From Patagioenas fasciata (taxonomy: Eukaryota > Chordata > Aves > Columbiformes > Columbidae): a DNA stretch of 64,000 nucleotides. This document shows positions 1 through 11,258 of this stretch, in pieces (position 1 is the stretch's first letter; every line of letters begins with the position of its first letter). Below the pieces are notes generated by a model. That model did no database searches. It was not told the origin of the DNA and saw only the letters and a list, made by a program, of their open reading frames with translations. The stretch lies in contig NC_092520.1 of the NCBI RefSeq assembly GCF_037038585.1, forward strand, positions 192,552,604-192,616,603, in the 5' to 3' direction. The translations under genes and the position numbers were made by a program.

Positions 1-295
1 ACTATTTGTAATCATAAAACAGGCAGTGAGTGACGCATCCAATGTTATGCTGCATATGTATGTTTGTGTACTAACTTATTTATCAGTAATGTCAATATAT
101 TCACTTCTTCACAGTTTTGCTCCCTGGAACATAACAAGAACTTGTGCACATATAGTATCAAGGTCCATCAGGCAGGAAGTTCAGTACTCTAAAGCAATCA
201 TTGTTTCATATACTTTTCTATTTCCTGCCATTGCTTTAATTGCTGCAGAAATACAATTAATTACACTTATAATTACACTTATCCAATTAGGAAAA
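1..295. other. AT-rich flank, no gene seen
   Basis: Unique-looking AT-rich sequence. An open frame of 135 codons runs from 26 to 433 on the plus strand. Its last third lies in a CR1 remnant and its first part is hydrophobic sequence with no recognisable domain, so I do not call it a gene. Confidence 0.5.
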
Positions 296-299
296 GCAG

Positions 300-685
300 A
301 GAGAGAGAAGTTTGGAGAAGTGAAGGTTCTGGAGAGAACCTTTCAATACTCAGATGGAGTTTATAAGAAAGATGGAGATAGACTTTCTATGAAGGCCTGT
401 GGTGCAAGACAAGGGGCAATGATTTTAAACTGAAAGACAATTGATTTAAATTGGACATAAAGAAGAAGCATTTTAAAATGAGGGTGATTAGAAATGGAAA
501 GAGGCTGTGCAGAGAAGCTGTGGGTGCTCTATCCCTGGAAGTGTTCAAGACCGGGCTGGACGGGGCTTTGAGCAACCTGATCTAGCGGGAGGTGTCTCTG
601 TCCATGGCAAGTGGATTGGACAAGATGATCTTAAAGGTGCCTTCCAACCCTGAGCATTTTATGATTTTTCTGACTCCATGATTAT
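300..685 (+). mobile_element. CR1 LINE remnant, 3' part
   Basis: The sequence follows the 3' end of CR1 ORF2 and its 3' UTR in sense orientation. It degrades the C-terminal coding part (around 340-500, with wording equivalent to 'DGVYKKDGDRLSMKACGARQG'). It then carries the characteristic block around 525-660: a 'ccctggaagtgttcaag' stretch, 'gggctttgagcaacctgatct' and a 'gccttccaaccctgag' end. The 3' octamer tail is decayed (about 660-680). This is an old, non-functional copy recognised from knowledge of CR1 3' ends; its boundaries are approximate. Confidence 0.85.
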
Positions 686-690
686 TGTTC

Positions 691-1276
691 TACAAATTTA
701 AGGTGTTATTTTGTTTTAAATTCATGTGTATTTTAAGAAAAAAAAAAAAAGCTCGAAAGCAGGAGAAACAAATTTTGTGCAGTATGTATTTTTGTCCCTG
801 TCCTTAGTATTACTTTCATTGTCTGTAGATCCATTATTTGGGCTATACTGAGGTAAGAAGGGTGGACTTCTCCCATGAGGAGCTGACTTCCTGTGAGCTT
901 TCCTGCATCTTGGTCATTTCTTGTCCTCCTATAGTATAGCAGCAATTGACAACAGAAAAAGATTTCGGTAGTAGAGAGAGTAACAGAGTTACTGCAATCC
1001 AACACTGAAGGTTCAAAGTAAATTGTAAAAAGTAGGATCTCAACAGCAGTTATGTGGTTAGGAGACAGAATTTGTAAGAAAACCATGGATCTGGAAGCCA
1101 TTACCACAAAGCAACACACCGCAATGTAATATTTTCTGCAATTTTAAGCATGCCTGCATTTTACGGGCTTTTTCTTCTGTTATTGCTTCTTACTTAGCTA
1201 TTTATGTACTATTAACCAAAATATTGCCTTGTTTCTAACTTGCACCCTAAGTCTGAAACATACAGAGTATTATTCA
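691..1276. other. No gene seen
   Basis: AT-rich sequence with a 14 bp A tract near 737-750. Minus-strand open frames here (733-1119, 843-1043) are short, overlap one another in different frames and show no domain. Confidence 0.5.
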
Positions 1277-1319
1277 TGAGGTCCCTTCCAATCCCTAACA
1301 TTCTGTGATTCTGTGATAC
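1277..1319 (+). mobile_element. CR1 3' tip with octamer tail
   Basis: A very short 5'-truncated CR1: 'gaggtcccttccaatccc' followed by two 'attctgtg' tail units. Only the last roughly 40 bases of the element are present. Such extreme 5' truncation is common for CR1. Confidence 0.8.
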
Positions 1320-4300
1320 AGTTTACACTCTAAGGGCAGACAAAGAGTGAAATTTTACAGGGATTAGGATGTGATAAAGCAGGAAACACTGGAAGAAACT
1401 GTGGTCAATTCAGCTTGAAGATGTCTTCTACCTTTAAAGAGTCATGTCTTAGATTAAACACTTTCTCAGTCTTTGAAGAATACAAAAGAAATAGTCTCCT
1501 TTTATGTGCCACCTAATGATATGGAGAAGATATAGCCATATTCCCCTAAAATCATTGTGGAAATATGCACTTTCTTCAGAGATAATAGCAGCATTAATGG
1601 CTGTGGGTTTGATTATTTTCTCACACGATTTTTTTCCACCATTTACATGTTTCTCTGTCTTCTCTCTCTGTTCCGCAGACCATATTAGTAGCTGGTGACT
1701 CAAATGAAATGTTTTGGACCAGACCTGGTCATTGCGTTTGAGCTCCGACTGAAAGACCTGACGTAGTTCCATGCAAAACAGTCACGTATTTTTAGTAATT
1801 TATACATGTGATATGTTATTTAGAAACATTTAATGAGGTAGACCCAAGTCTCCCACATCATCTCCACAGCTCCAGAACTGCTCTACCAAACAACATGCAG
1901 ATCACATTGGGTGACAAGGTATGGGGGGGAGAGGGGGTCTTCTGAAAGGTAGGAATCAGCAACTAGCAATCCAATGCAAGCTCGGCTATGCATTCAAAGC
2001 ATGCAAGCAGGAAGCCTGGAATCAGAAGAGTCAAATGGTGGGAATGAAAATTATTATCATGGTTACAGGTAGTAATTCATATAAAAAGCACATACTTAAA
2101 TCTTGGTAGATATACCTGTGACACCTAGGTGCAATGTTGTCTAAACCAGAAAATGGTAAGAAAGGAATTTGTAATGAAAGAAAACATAGCTTTTCTCAGC
2201 TGAAAAAGTGCTAATTGTTGAAATGGTGTGATTCAGATAAATAGATTAATATTTTATATTCTTCATTAGAACTTTAAAGCAGATCCAATATCCATTGTGT
2301 TCAGGTGATCTGGATCAGATAGTTAGTGGTTACTTAAATAGAAAGGATCAGAGTTCTAATTGAATATAGTATTATTGAGCAACTGAGATGAGTCAGCTGC
2401 CTGTACATTACTGCACATTAAAAATAATCCAGACTCTGAATCAATACTTAAAAGGTTAGGAACTTTCCATATTTTTCATATGTGTATGTATATATATGTA
2501 TATATAACCTGAACTAAATGTTACTGGGAGGAATTTGTACTGGCATAATCTAGGACTTTATAGAGGTTCATGAATCAGAAATCTGCTTGAGAATTTAGCT
2601 TGCAGTAGTGAGTGAAAAACAAATAGACAAACAGGGAAAACCCACACTAAATGAACCTGGCATTACAAAACATGAGCTAGTTCATCTATATGATAGAGAA
2701 TAGAAGCAGTTTCACATTAGAAGCACATGAATAATTAATTCACCTTTTGTTCAAAAACATGGTCTGAATAGAAAATATATGTGAAGTGTTATGTACCTTT
2801 ACTTAAAACACAGTTTTGTTGGCATGATTTAACCACTGAACTGTGGTATAAGAAGAGAAAATGTTTCTGCTGTTAATCTTTAATAAGCTATACCAAACAG
2901 CAGAGCTGTAATTCAACAGGCTACAGCAAAAAATTCCACATCACCTTGGATGTTACATAACATAAATTTATTGAGAAAATATGGCCAATAAAAAAAGACA
3001 AACTGGACTGTATACAAAGATTCTACTTTATAAAAGGTTGTAACTAAAATCTGATTAATGCTGTCAAAGAGGTTCATTTTTCATTGCCAAAACTATCATG
3101 TATATTTGTCTGGGTTCGAATACTTCAGCTTTAATACAGTGAAACAAATTATTTACATGGAACTTGGTTTCATTATCACTTTATGACATTATATATGCAA
3201 TAATCTCAATAACCCACATATTCCCAACACTGATTTTATAAACGTAGTACAAACCCACTATTTGCATTAATAATAGCTATAATTAATAATTGGTGTTCAT
3301 TTGCATCTTGCCTTAAAGAAGCTGAGATCTGAAGTAACTAGTGGGAAAAAAAAATCCATCTAAATGTAATAAATCCTAAGTTTTGTAGGTACCTTTATTA
3401 AAAACAAATAAACACGCAAATAAATAACACACACACACAAATACAGAATCATGCTTTCCATAATGAAATCTTTAATATAGCGTATGGGAATATATCTTTA
3501 CTCCTTTTAGTTTTGCTAGTAGATGCCAGAAATTTGTTGGTAGAAAAATAAGAGAGCTCTGTCTACTCTGTTTTGATTAGATTTTTTTGTCTCTATTATA
3601 TATATGTTTATTTATATTATACACAGAAAAGTATTTATTCATAACAGCTAGTGTAGGAAGACAGGAAGAAAATAAGAGTACTGAAGCAAAGAAACTAAGC
3701 AAAACTGTCATTCAGTTAATTTGTGCAAGTAAGTGATTGTATTATACATAAGGTTTGGATTCAGGAGACCTAGATTCAACTCAAGGCAGTACCATGGGCT
3801 TCCTCTGTAATTTGGACATATCACGTATTTTGTATGTATGTTTCATTTTTCAGTCCTTTAAGCACAAATGAATCCCTGTTTGATAATTACACACATAGTT
3901 CATCATTACAGGAGAGAAACATATCTGTTCCTCTAGATAGATTCCAAATGTTGATCAGAGCTGGTTTTCTTGCTATTTTGCTGCTTTTGAAACTCTAGTT
4001 TAGTCCTCTGAAGTCTCTGAAGAGAAAAAAAAAAAAATGTGTCGAACTATTTTTTAACCTGAAAACTGTTTATTCAATTTATTTGAGGAAAGCTATTGGC
4101 ATGGATAAGCTCGTCTCCTGTAGGCAGCAATAACTGGAAGCAGACATTGAAAACTAAGTAAAATAAGAAACTAAGAAAAGAAAAAATAACAACAACAACA
4201 AAAATACCAACAAACAACAGCAACAAAAAAACCCAACCAAACAAAAAAAAATTAACAAAATTTCTGGCTGCAAATTAATAACTGTTCATACATACTTTAA

Positions 4301-4601
4301 TTTCTTCTATGAACATCCAGTGTTTTGCTGTACTACTTGAATGTTCTCTCATTTCTTCTTCAAGCTGTTAAAAGAACTATTTTACACACCATTGAAACTT
4401 CTCACCCTGGATAAAAAGTAGTGTTTTAGGAGAATACATTTTATAGGCAGGTTTGATCCCTCCCAAATTGTCTGCATTTTCAACGTTATGGTGATTCTTT
4501 GATGAGAGATTATCAAAGATTGTAAATAAGGTAAATACCTGCCTATGAGAAAATGAAGTCTCTGTAGAAAAACTTCGAGGTTTCAGAGGGTTTTGGTGGG
4601 T
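1320..4601. other. AT-rich stretch without genes
   Basis: No coding region, RNA gene or classifiable transposon was recognised. It holds only short simple tracts: an alternating TA/TG run near 2480-2505, a short CA run near 3428, an A tract near 4024-4036, and an A/AAC-rich patch at about 4180-4255. Open frames (1449-1772, 1921-2109) are short and featureless. Confidence 0.5.
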
Positions 4602-4932
4602 TTTCTCCTCTTCTCTTCTCTTCTCTTCTCTTCTCTTCTCTTCTCTTCTCTTCTCTTCTCTTCTCTTCTCTTCTCTTCTCTTCTCTTCTCTTCTCTTCTC
4701 TTCTCTTCTCTTCTCTTCTCTTCTCTTCTCTTCTCTTCTCCTTCTCCTTCTTCTCCTCTCCTCTCCTCTCCTCTCCTCTCCTCTCCTCTCCTCTCCTCTC
4801 CTCTCCTCTCCTCTCCTCTCCTCTCCTCTCCTCTCCTCTCCTCTCCTCTCCTCTCCTCTCCTCTCCTCTCCTCTCCTCTCCTCTCCTCTCCTCTCCTCTC
4901 CTCTCCTCTCCTCTCCTCTCCTCTCCTCTCCT
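4602..4932. repeat. Polypyrimidine pentamer microsatellite
   Basis: A pure pyrimidine tract on the plus strand of about 330 bp. Units of TTCTC run without a break from 4611 to 4740 (26 units). A short irregular joint lies at 4741-4755. Units of CTCTC then run from 4756 to 4930 (35 units). The minus strand is therefore pure purine. Because the period is 5, all frames stay open, which gives spurious Arg/Glu-rich and Ser/Leu-rich open frames. Long polypurine/polypyrimidine mirror-like tracts can form intramolecular triplexes; that is inference here. Confidence 0.98.
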
Positions 4933-6005
4933 TGTTGCACTACCACAAATACTGTTCCGAAATAAAAGACTCTGAAATAAAACTCTTTTCCTGAAAGGGA
5001 CATTCATATTAAAAAGATATTCTGACTACTTTCAGGGCTGCCTTATGAAGGCTACTTAAACATAATCTTTTCCTTGAGTTAAATCAATTTTATATTTTTT
5101 CAGAAGTCCAGTTAGAAATCAGACTTCGTAACTGATGCACCATAGCTCGCTGTTTTAACTGCTGTTCTTAAGGTACTTAAAATGAACCCCGCTGACTTAA
5201 GTGGCAAGAGCAAATAATTACTCCTTTTTGTCCTCACTAGCATACAGAGGTAAAAGCATAGCTATACTATTTCTTCCCAAGTGTAGCTGAGAAAACAAAG
5301 TACTGATTTATAATCAGTGAGATGCTTGCAGGCCCATTGACTATGATAACTTCTAGCAGGAGAAAGCTGCTAACTTTTCTCTTCAAAGTCATAAAATGAA
5401 GAGTATGACATGAAAATCATCTGGAATTTCATTCCAAAGTTTGTGCTCTGGGTCTGAGATAGTTATGACTGATCTGAAAGAACCTCAAAGTAAGCAGTGA
5501 TTTGATAGAACCAGAAAACTATCTGTACAGTCTGCAGAAGTTTTGAGATTGCTCATCATTAGTAACAGAACACTGAGATACTCCCATGTTTTGGTAAAGT
5601 TCTTTCATACTGTCATTCAAAAATCAGTTCTTAAAAAACATGCATATGAGTGGCTGAAGTCAGTAACATTCACAAGAATAAGGTCTCTATAGGTTGAGAT
5701 CTTTATGTGGCAGCTGGTGTGGGCTGGGGTTAGCTGATAATAGCATTAGCATAGAAACTGCAGTTAGCCCTATGGGGTGAGTATTCTGAGCATAAACAAC
5801 CTGTTGGTCACTGTGAAGTTGCAAATTTGCTGGGAAGCTTCCTGAGGAGCAGACTGTGAGCTCCAGAGATGACAACAACCAGATGTCAGGCACCATGCGT
5901 CAGTCAAGATACATTTTTCTCTACTTGGTCCTATTACTGAGGGTGTCCAGAGTAAAATGAGGAAGATGTCAGGGATATACAAGAGAGATTCCAGGGAAAA
6001 AAGCC
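4933..6005. other. No gene seen
   Basis: AT-rich sequence between the pyrimidine tract and the long CR1. Two overlapping minus-strand frames of about 70 codons (5687-5982) have no recognisable domain or splice context. Confidence 0.5.
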
Positions 6006-6099
6006 TGAGATCACAGTATCACAGTATCACAGTATGTTTGGGATTGGAAGGGACCTCAAAAGATCATCTAGTCCAATCCCCCTGCTGGAGCAGGAACGT

Positions 6100-7548
6100 C
6101 TAGGTGAGGTTGCACAGGAACATGTCCAGGCGGGTTTTAAATGTCTCCAGGGAAGGAGACTCCACAACCCCCTTGGGCAGCCTGTTCCAGTGCTCTGTTA
6201 CGCTCACTGAGAAGAAGTTTTTTCTCAAATTTAAGTGGAACCTTTTGTGTTCCAGCTTGATCCCATTACTCCTTGTCCTATCACTGTTTGCCACTGAGAA
6301 GAGCCTGGCTCCATTCTCATGGCACTCACCCTTTATATATTTATAAACGTTAATAAGGTCACCCCTCAGTCTCCTCTTTTCCAAACTAAAGAGACTCAGC
6401 TCCCTCAGCCTTTCTTCATAAGGGAGGTGCTCCACTCCCTTAATCATCTTTGTTGCCCTGCGCTGGACCCTCTCCAGCAGTTCCCTGTCCTTCTTCAGCT
6501 GAGGGGCCCAGAACTGGACACAATATTCCAGATGGGGTCTTACCAGGGCAGAGTAGAGGGGAAGGAGGACCTCTCTTGATCTACTGACCACCCCCCTTGT
6601 AATACACCCGAGGATGCCATTGGCCTTCCTGGCCACAAGGACACAGTGCTGGCTCATTGTCATTCTCTTGTCCACCAGGACTCCCAGGTCCCTTTCCCCT
6701 ACACTGCTCTCTAATAGGTCATTCCCCAACCTATACTGGAACCTGGGGTTGTTCCTGCCCAGATGCAGGACTCTACACTTTCCCTTGTTAAATTTCATCA
6801 GGTTATTCCCCGCCCAACTCTCCAGCCTGTCCAGGTCCCGCTGGATGGCAGCACAGCCTTCTGGTGTGTCAGCCACTCCTCTCAGCTTAGTGTCATCAGC
6901 AAACTTGCTGATAGTACACTCAATTCCCTCGTCCAAATCGTTAATGAATATATTGAATAACATTGGCCCCAGTACTGGCCCCTGAGGCACTCCACTAGAT
7001 ACTGGCCTCCAACTGGACTCCGCACCATTGACTACCACTCTCTGGCTTCTCTCCTTAAGCCAGTTTGCAACCCACCTCACTCCTCTATTGTCTAGACCAC
7101 ACCTCCTCAATTTAGCTGTGAGGATGCTGTGAGAGACTGTGTCAAAGGCTTTACTGAAGTCAAGGTAGACCACATCCACCGCTCTGCCATCATCCATCCA
7201 CCTTGTTACATTCTCATAAAAGGCTATGAGGTTGGTCAAGCATGACTTACCCTTGGTAAAGCCATGCTGACTGCCCCTAATGACTCTCTTATCCTTGATA
7301 TGCCTTGAGATGGCACCAAGGATAAGCTGTTCCATTACTTTCCCAGGGACAGAGGTGAGGCTGACCGGTCTATAATTACCCGGGTCCTCCTTCCTGCCCT
7401 TTTTGAAGACTGGAGTGACATTTGCTTTCCTCCAATCCTCAGGCACCTCTCCCATTTCCCAAGAGTTGGAAAAGATGACGGAGAGCGGTCCAGCAATGAC
7501 TTCAGCCAGCTCCCTCAGCATCTGCAGATGCATCCCATCTGGACCCAT
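6100..7548 (-). pseudogene. CR1 ORF2 reverse transcriptase part
   Basis: An open frame of 482 codons encoding the RT and C-terminal region of CR1 ORF2p, the enzyme that copies the element's RNA at a nicked target. Visible in order are: finger region with NYRPVSL (residues about 58-64), palm motif [12 protein letters not shown] (about 126-136, catalytic Asp at about 130), SSGVPQG (about 184-190), and motif C FADD (about 216-219, two catalytic Asp). The thumb and the C-terminal region end with a natural-looking stop near the 3' UTR. All catalytic aspartates are present. The Met at 7548 is internal to the original protein (it falls in the GPDG motif), so this is not a true start. The upstream coding sequence continues in another frame, so the native ORF2 is broken. 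Confidence 0.95.
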
Positions 7549-7900
7549 GGATTTATGGATGTCCAGACTATTTAATTGCTCCCTAACCCAGTCCTCATCG
7601 ACTAAAGCAAACTCCTCCCTTGACCTGGCTTCATCCGGAGTCTCAGGGGTACAGGGCTCCCCAGGACAGCCTCCAGCAGAGTAATTCTGCCTTCTCTGTA
7701 TCTTCTGCCATCAGGGCACCTACCCCATTCTTCAGTGGGCCTACATTTCCTCTGATATTAGTTTTATCTGCTATGTATTTGAAAAAATTCTTTTTGCTGT
7801 CCTTGACCCCTCTCACCAGCTGTAATTCTAGGGAGGCCTTGGCTATCCTAACTGCCTTCCTACATCCTCTAACAGCAACCCAAGTGGCCAGTCCCTGCTT
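7549..7900 (-). pseudogene. CR1 ORF2 linker, frame-broken
   Basis: This stretch joins the endonuclease and RT parts. The reverse complement still shows the family linker, including a [18 protein letters not shown] segment near 7690-7730. Just after it, at about 7680, the reading frame is lost; a short segment that normally follows (an 'NAFFASVF'-like motif in the family) appears to be missing, which points to a small deletion. The exact size needs an alignment to a CR1 consensus. Confidence 0.75.
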
Positions 7901-8346
7901 CTATGACCTGTAAACTCGCCTCTTCTGCTTGAGCATACCCAACAGATCCCTATTCAACCACGCAGGCCTTCTGGCTCCCTTCCTCGACTTCCTACGTATG
8001 GGGATGCTCTGATCCTGAGCGTGGAAGAAGCAATCTCTGAATGCAATCCAGCTATCTTGGGCCCCTTTTCCTTCAAGCAGTCTTGCCCATGGGATTTCCC
8101 CTAGCAATTGCTTGAAAAGGCCAAAGTTAGCCCTGCTAAAGTCCAGGGTTGCAATTCTACTTGCTATTCTGTTCCTGCCACACAAGATGCTGAACTGCAC
8201 AATCTCGTGGTCACTGCAACCCAGGCAGCCCTCAACCTTTACTACTTCGACCAGACCCTCCTTGTTAGTGAGGATGAGATCCAGCAGTGCACCTCTCCTA
8301 GTCAGCTCTTCCACCATCTGCATGAGGAAGTTAGCCCTTGGGACTA
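7901..8346 (-). pseudogene. CR1 ORF2 endonuclease C-terminal part
   Basis: The frame open from 8389 to 7901 encodes the end of the APE-like endonuclease and the start of the linker. The conserved GCSDHEIV segment (about residues 57-64 of that frame) contains the SDH motif that closes the endonuclease active site. The LLDLILTN and PAWLNRDL segments are also typical of CR1. The frame ends at a stop just after RRVYRS, where the family protein continues, so a frameshift lies near 7901-7915. The first roughly 14 residues of the open frame (8347-8389) do not look like CR1 and belong to the flank. Confidence 0.9.
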
Positions 8347-8620
8347 GAGAAGAGAGAAACAAAGAATGGAAGACCCCAGGAGAAACCAAAACTCTGGCCT
8401 TGGACTAAGCACTACACAGCTGGAAGAGTGATGCTAACCTCCCCAACTTTTCTCCTGGAATGCTTCATACTTCTCGTGGGACAGAGAAGTCATAAGAGAA
8501 ACCACTGAGCTAACCTGCACAACTTCTAGACTGCGTCATATCTCCCACAAGACAGCTAAGTCTTGTAATTTGTAAAATTGCTTAGACCTGTGATTAAAGT
8601 GTTTTGGTAACCTCATCCAC
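8347..8620. other. Unclassified moderately GC-rich block beside CR1
   Basis: This block directly follows the truncated 5' end of the CR1 and is richer in G+C than the surroundings. Near its end the plus strand has ATTAAA (about 8592) followed by a GT-rich stretch ('gtgttttggtaacc'). Such a layout is seen at polyadenylation sites and in the R/U5 part of some LTRs. No termini or family could be recognised, so it may be an old LTR piece or unique DNA. Confidence 0.3.
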
Positions 8621-11258
8621 TTATTCTCTACACTGCCACTTTGATCTTAAACTATGACACTTTTAGCTGTTGTAAGATCTTTGCATACAGGGAGTATTAC
8701 ATAGTCACAAAAAAGGCACATTTTTTTCCTGATCATCTAATGGTGACACACACAGAGTTTTGTCATATAATAAAGAGGTCATATCAGAAGAAATTTCTAC
8801 AGTTATCTAGGATCTTGACAGAGCCATATCAGATGGTAGAAAAACATTTTTTACCAAGAATGGACTTCTTATGAAACGCTTTTGAGAAACTGAAATAAGT
8901 TCTCTTTAGGCAGAATGAATGTAAATAACAAAGTCCAGAAGACCAGCAATGAAAATGTTATCAAATGTTCTACTCCTGATAAGGGATTTTAGTGATAGCA
9001 CAAGTCCTGGCATGTCATCTCAGCTTTACAGACAATGTAGGTAACTAAAACCGAGGTTTGTAGAACTTTACGATTTATTTGTAGCATGAGTGCATAGATC
9101 GTGGTTTATTGGCATTATGTTATAATATTTTGTTATAGAAGAGTGTAGCAAAAGGTGAGTACCACAACTGACATGAATGTACTTTTAGATCAAAGCTATA
9201 AGTAGAGAAAAGAAATAAATATATTTTTAAACTTCCACAAAATTTTCAACCTGTAAGTGTAAAGGTGTTCTTTAATGACTTTACTGCAGGCTACAAGAAA
9301 GTTTTTTAGTATCTCCAAAACATTTGAAATAAATGTAAAGCTTTTTATTGAAACTAATTTGAAATAAGTGTAGGACTTTCTTCTTTAAATTAATTTTAAA
9401 TAGATATTTTAATTGATTCTGTGATAGTGTTATACTTCCTACCATAAGTGAGTCTGTTAGGTGCAACATGTTAGCATAATCAAAATCTGATCTCTGCCTC
9501 ATGAAACAGTTTATTACACTGACCACCCATACCTTTTCCTCTATCTGCAGTGTTCCTGCATGACCATTGTATAGCTTTTGGTACCCTTATATCACTTTCA
9601 CCAGATGTAATACTATTTCCTAGTTAAACATAACATGGTCAAACCTAAGCTTCCTATTTCCTCTGCCAGGTTCTCTATACTCCCTGTTTTTATATCGATC
9701 TTTACTCATGATAGAAACACTGACATTCCAAATCAGACCCACAGACCAGGTACACCTGGGATGCTTTTTTTTCTTTCCTGAGCACACCCACTCCCAGATG
9801 CTACTCTGTATTCTGCTTTCCTCCTGCCTGATTCTCCTTCATGAAAATAAGTTCAAGCTTCTTCCAATACTCTATCGTGGTTCTAAATACTTTTCCTAAT
9901 ACGTAAAATCCTCTTGATTCTTATAAAAACCCTGAACTCCAGTCATTCATCCTTCAAATTCTTGGTTTTGTGTAAAGGACAGCCCTACTGAACTCACCAG
10001 GATTGCTGTTATTTTAGAAATTTTTGCAATCATGCTTGAAAATCACCAGTCTTTTAATTTGTTTTTCACAGTGAAGACATATAGTGGATGATTTTCCAAA
10101 TACATGATATGATGATTTTGACATTTTTAAACAGGTTATAATGTTTTTTAGAAAAAAAAAATAGAAATCCAGGAGCAATCCTGTGCATCTTGGTAATTTT
10201 CATTTACAAGAAAATAAAATTTAGCCTGAGTTTGGAGTAATTGTCTATTACCTTTGTTTTCCCATTTTATGTTTTCTTCACTTTTGTTCAAATGTTTTGT
10301 GTTTTGTTCTTTTTCTATTTTTTCTTGTTGTCTTTTCAGAGATCATTTTATGATGTATAATAAAACCCCTACAGAGATCAGTTAGAAACATAACATAATC
10401 ATTTATAGAATTAGTCAGATGGACTGGAAAGTAGAATGGCTTTTCATTCATCCTATGAATTCAAATAGATAACAAGCATCGTCATTAAGATCTTGTTGGA
10501 TTATAAACAAAAACCAAAGCATTTTTCCTAGCTAACTTATTTAGATTGAAAGGTAAACACAAACTCCTATGCTTTATAGCCGGATTTATGCAAACATAGT
10601 GATACTAATGCAAGCACAAAAAAAAAAAAAAAAAAAAAGGAAACCAGAGATATGATAATATACTTTGGAAAAAGAAAAGTGAGGAAATTACAACTCAAGC
10701 AATCAATCTAGACTGGTATTAATAATTCTGCCCCAGGCAATGGCTGTGTTCACAGACTGTGAATCTCAAAGATTTCTTTCAAAACAACCTCAGAATGTGT
10801 AGACATCAGTACTTTCAAATGGAAAAGCAATGTTTTTCCTAAAATCTTTGAAGAGATGAGAGCAGTTCAGAAGAACTCAGAGAAAATGTAAGCAGTATCA
10901 ATGACATAAATATTTCTTCTTTAAAAATAAGAAATTATGCTAGGCTAAGACACAGAGAACTAGTCAGGTATTACTGACTAGATTAAAACTATGTGGTATA
11001 ATGGTATAGATAGCTGTACTCATTGGATGCAGTTGTTAGACCTGATCAAATTCATGATTCATTATCATCTATCAAATCCTAAGGAAAAACAATAAATCAG
11101 CATATAACAACATAACAAAACAATGTTTGAAAATCATTAACGTGAACACAAAAGATTTCAGACAAGAAGCTTAGAGAAGGAGTATAGGAAGGAAACTAAG
11201 ATTAAAAAATTAACAAAAACTTGGAAAAAATGCACTAAATATATCAAAATTAATCACG
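8621..11258. other. AT-rich stretch without genes
   Basis: No gene or classifiable repeat was recognised. Simple tracts include an A tract at about 10617-10638 and T-rich sequence near 10240-10335. Open frames (8641-8874, 9281-9526, 9708-9899) are short and without domains. Confidence 0.5.

Larger units (their letters stand above)
6008..8346 (-). mobile_element. CR1 LINE, 5'-truncated, long copy
   Basis: A non-LTR retrotransposon of the CR1 clade inserted in minus orientation. Its 3' end is at the low-coordinate side, where the plus strand shows three 'atcacagt' tail units (about 6011-6033) followed by the reverse complement of the CR1 3' terminus ('gggattggaagggacc'). Going upstream come the complete reverse-transcriptase and C-terminal region (7548 to 6100), a damaged linker (about 7550-7900), and the C-terminal part of the endonuclease domain (about 7901-8346). 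Full-length CR1 is about 4.5 kb, so the 5' UTR, ORF1 and most of the endonuclease are missing. It is the youngest-looking CR1 in the window, as the RT frame is still open over 482 codons, but at least two frame breaks make it non-autonomous. Confidence 0.97.

Noticed and set aside
26..433. 135-codon frame at the window start
   Set aside because: Its C-terminal third coincides with a CR1 remnant in which the frame is not the native one throughout, and the rest has no recognisable domain.
4377..5007. Arg/Glu-rich and Ser/Leu-rich open frames of 133-208 codons
   Set aside because: They are translations of the pentamer microsatellite, which has no stop in several frames; flanking parts show no domain.
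6104..8408. Several plus-strand open frames across the long CR1
   Set aside because: They are antisense shadows of the CR1 ORF2 coding sequence.
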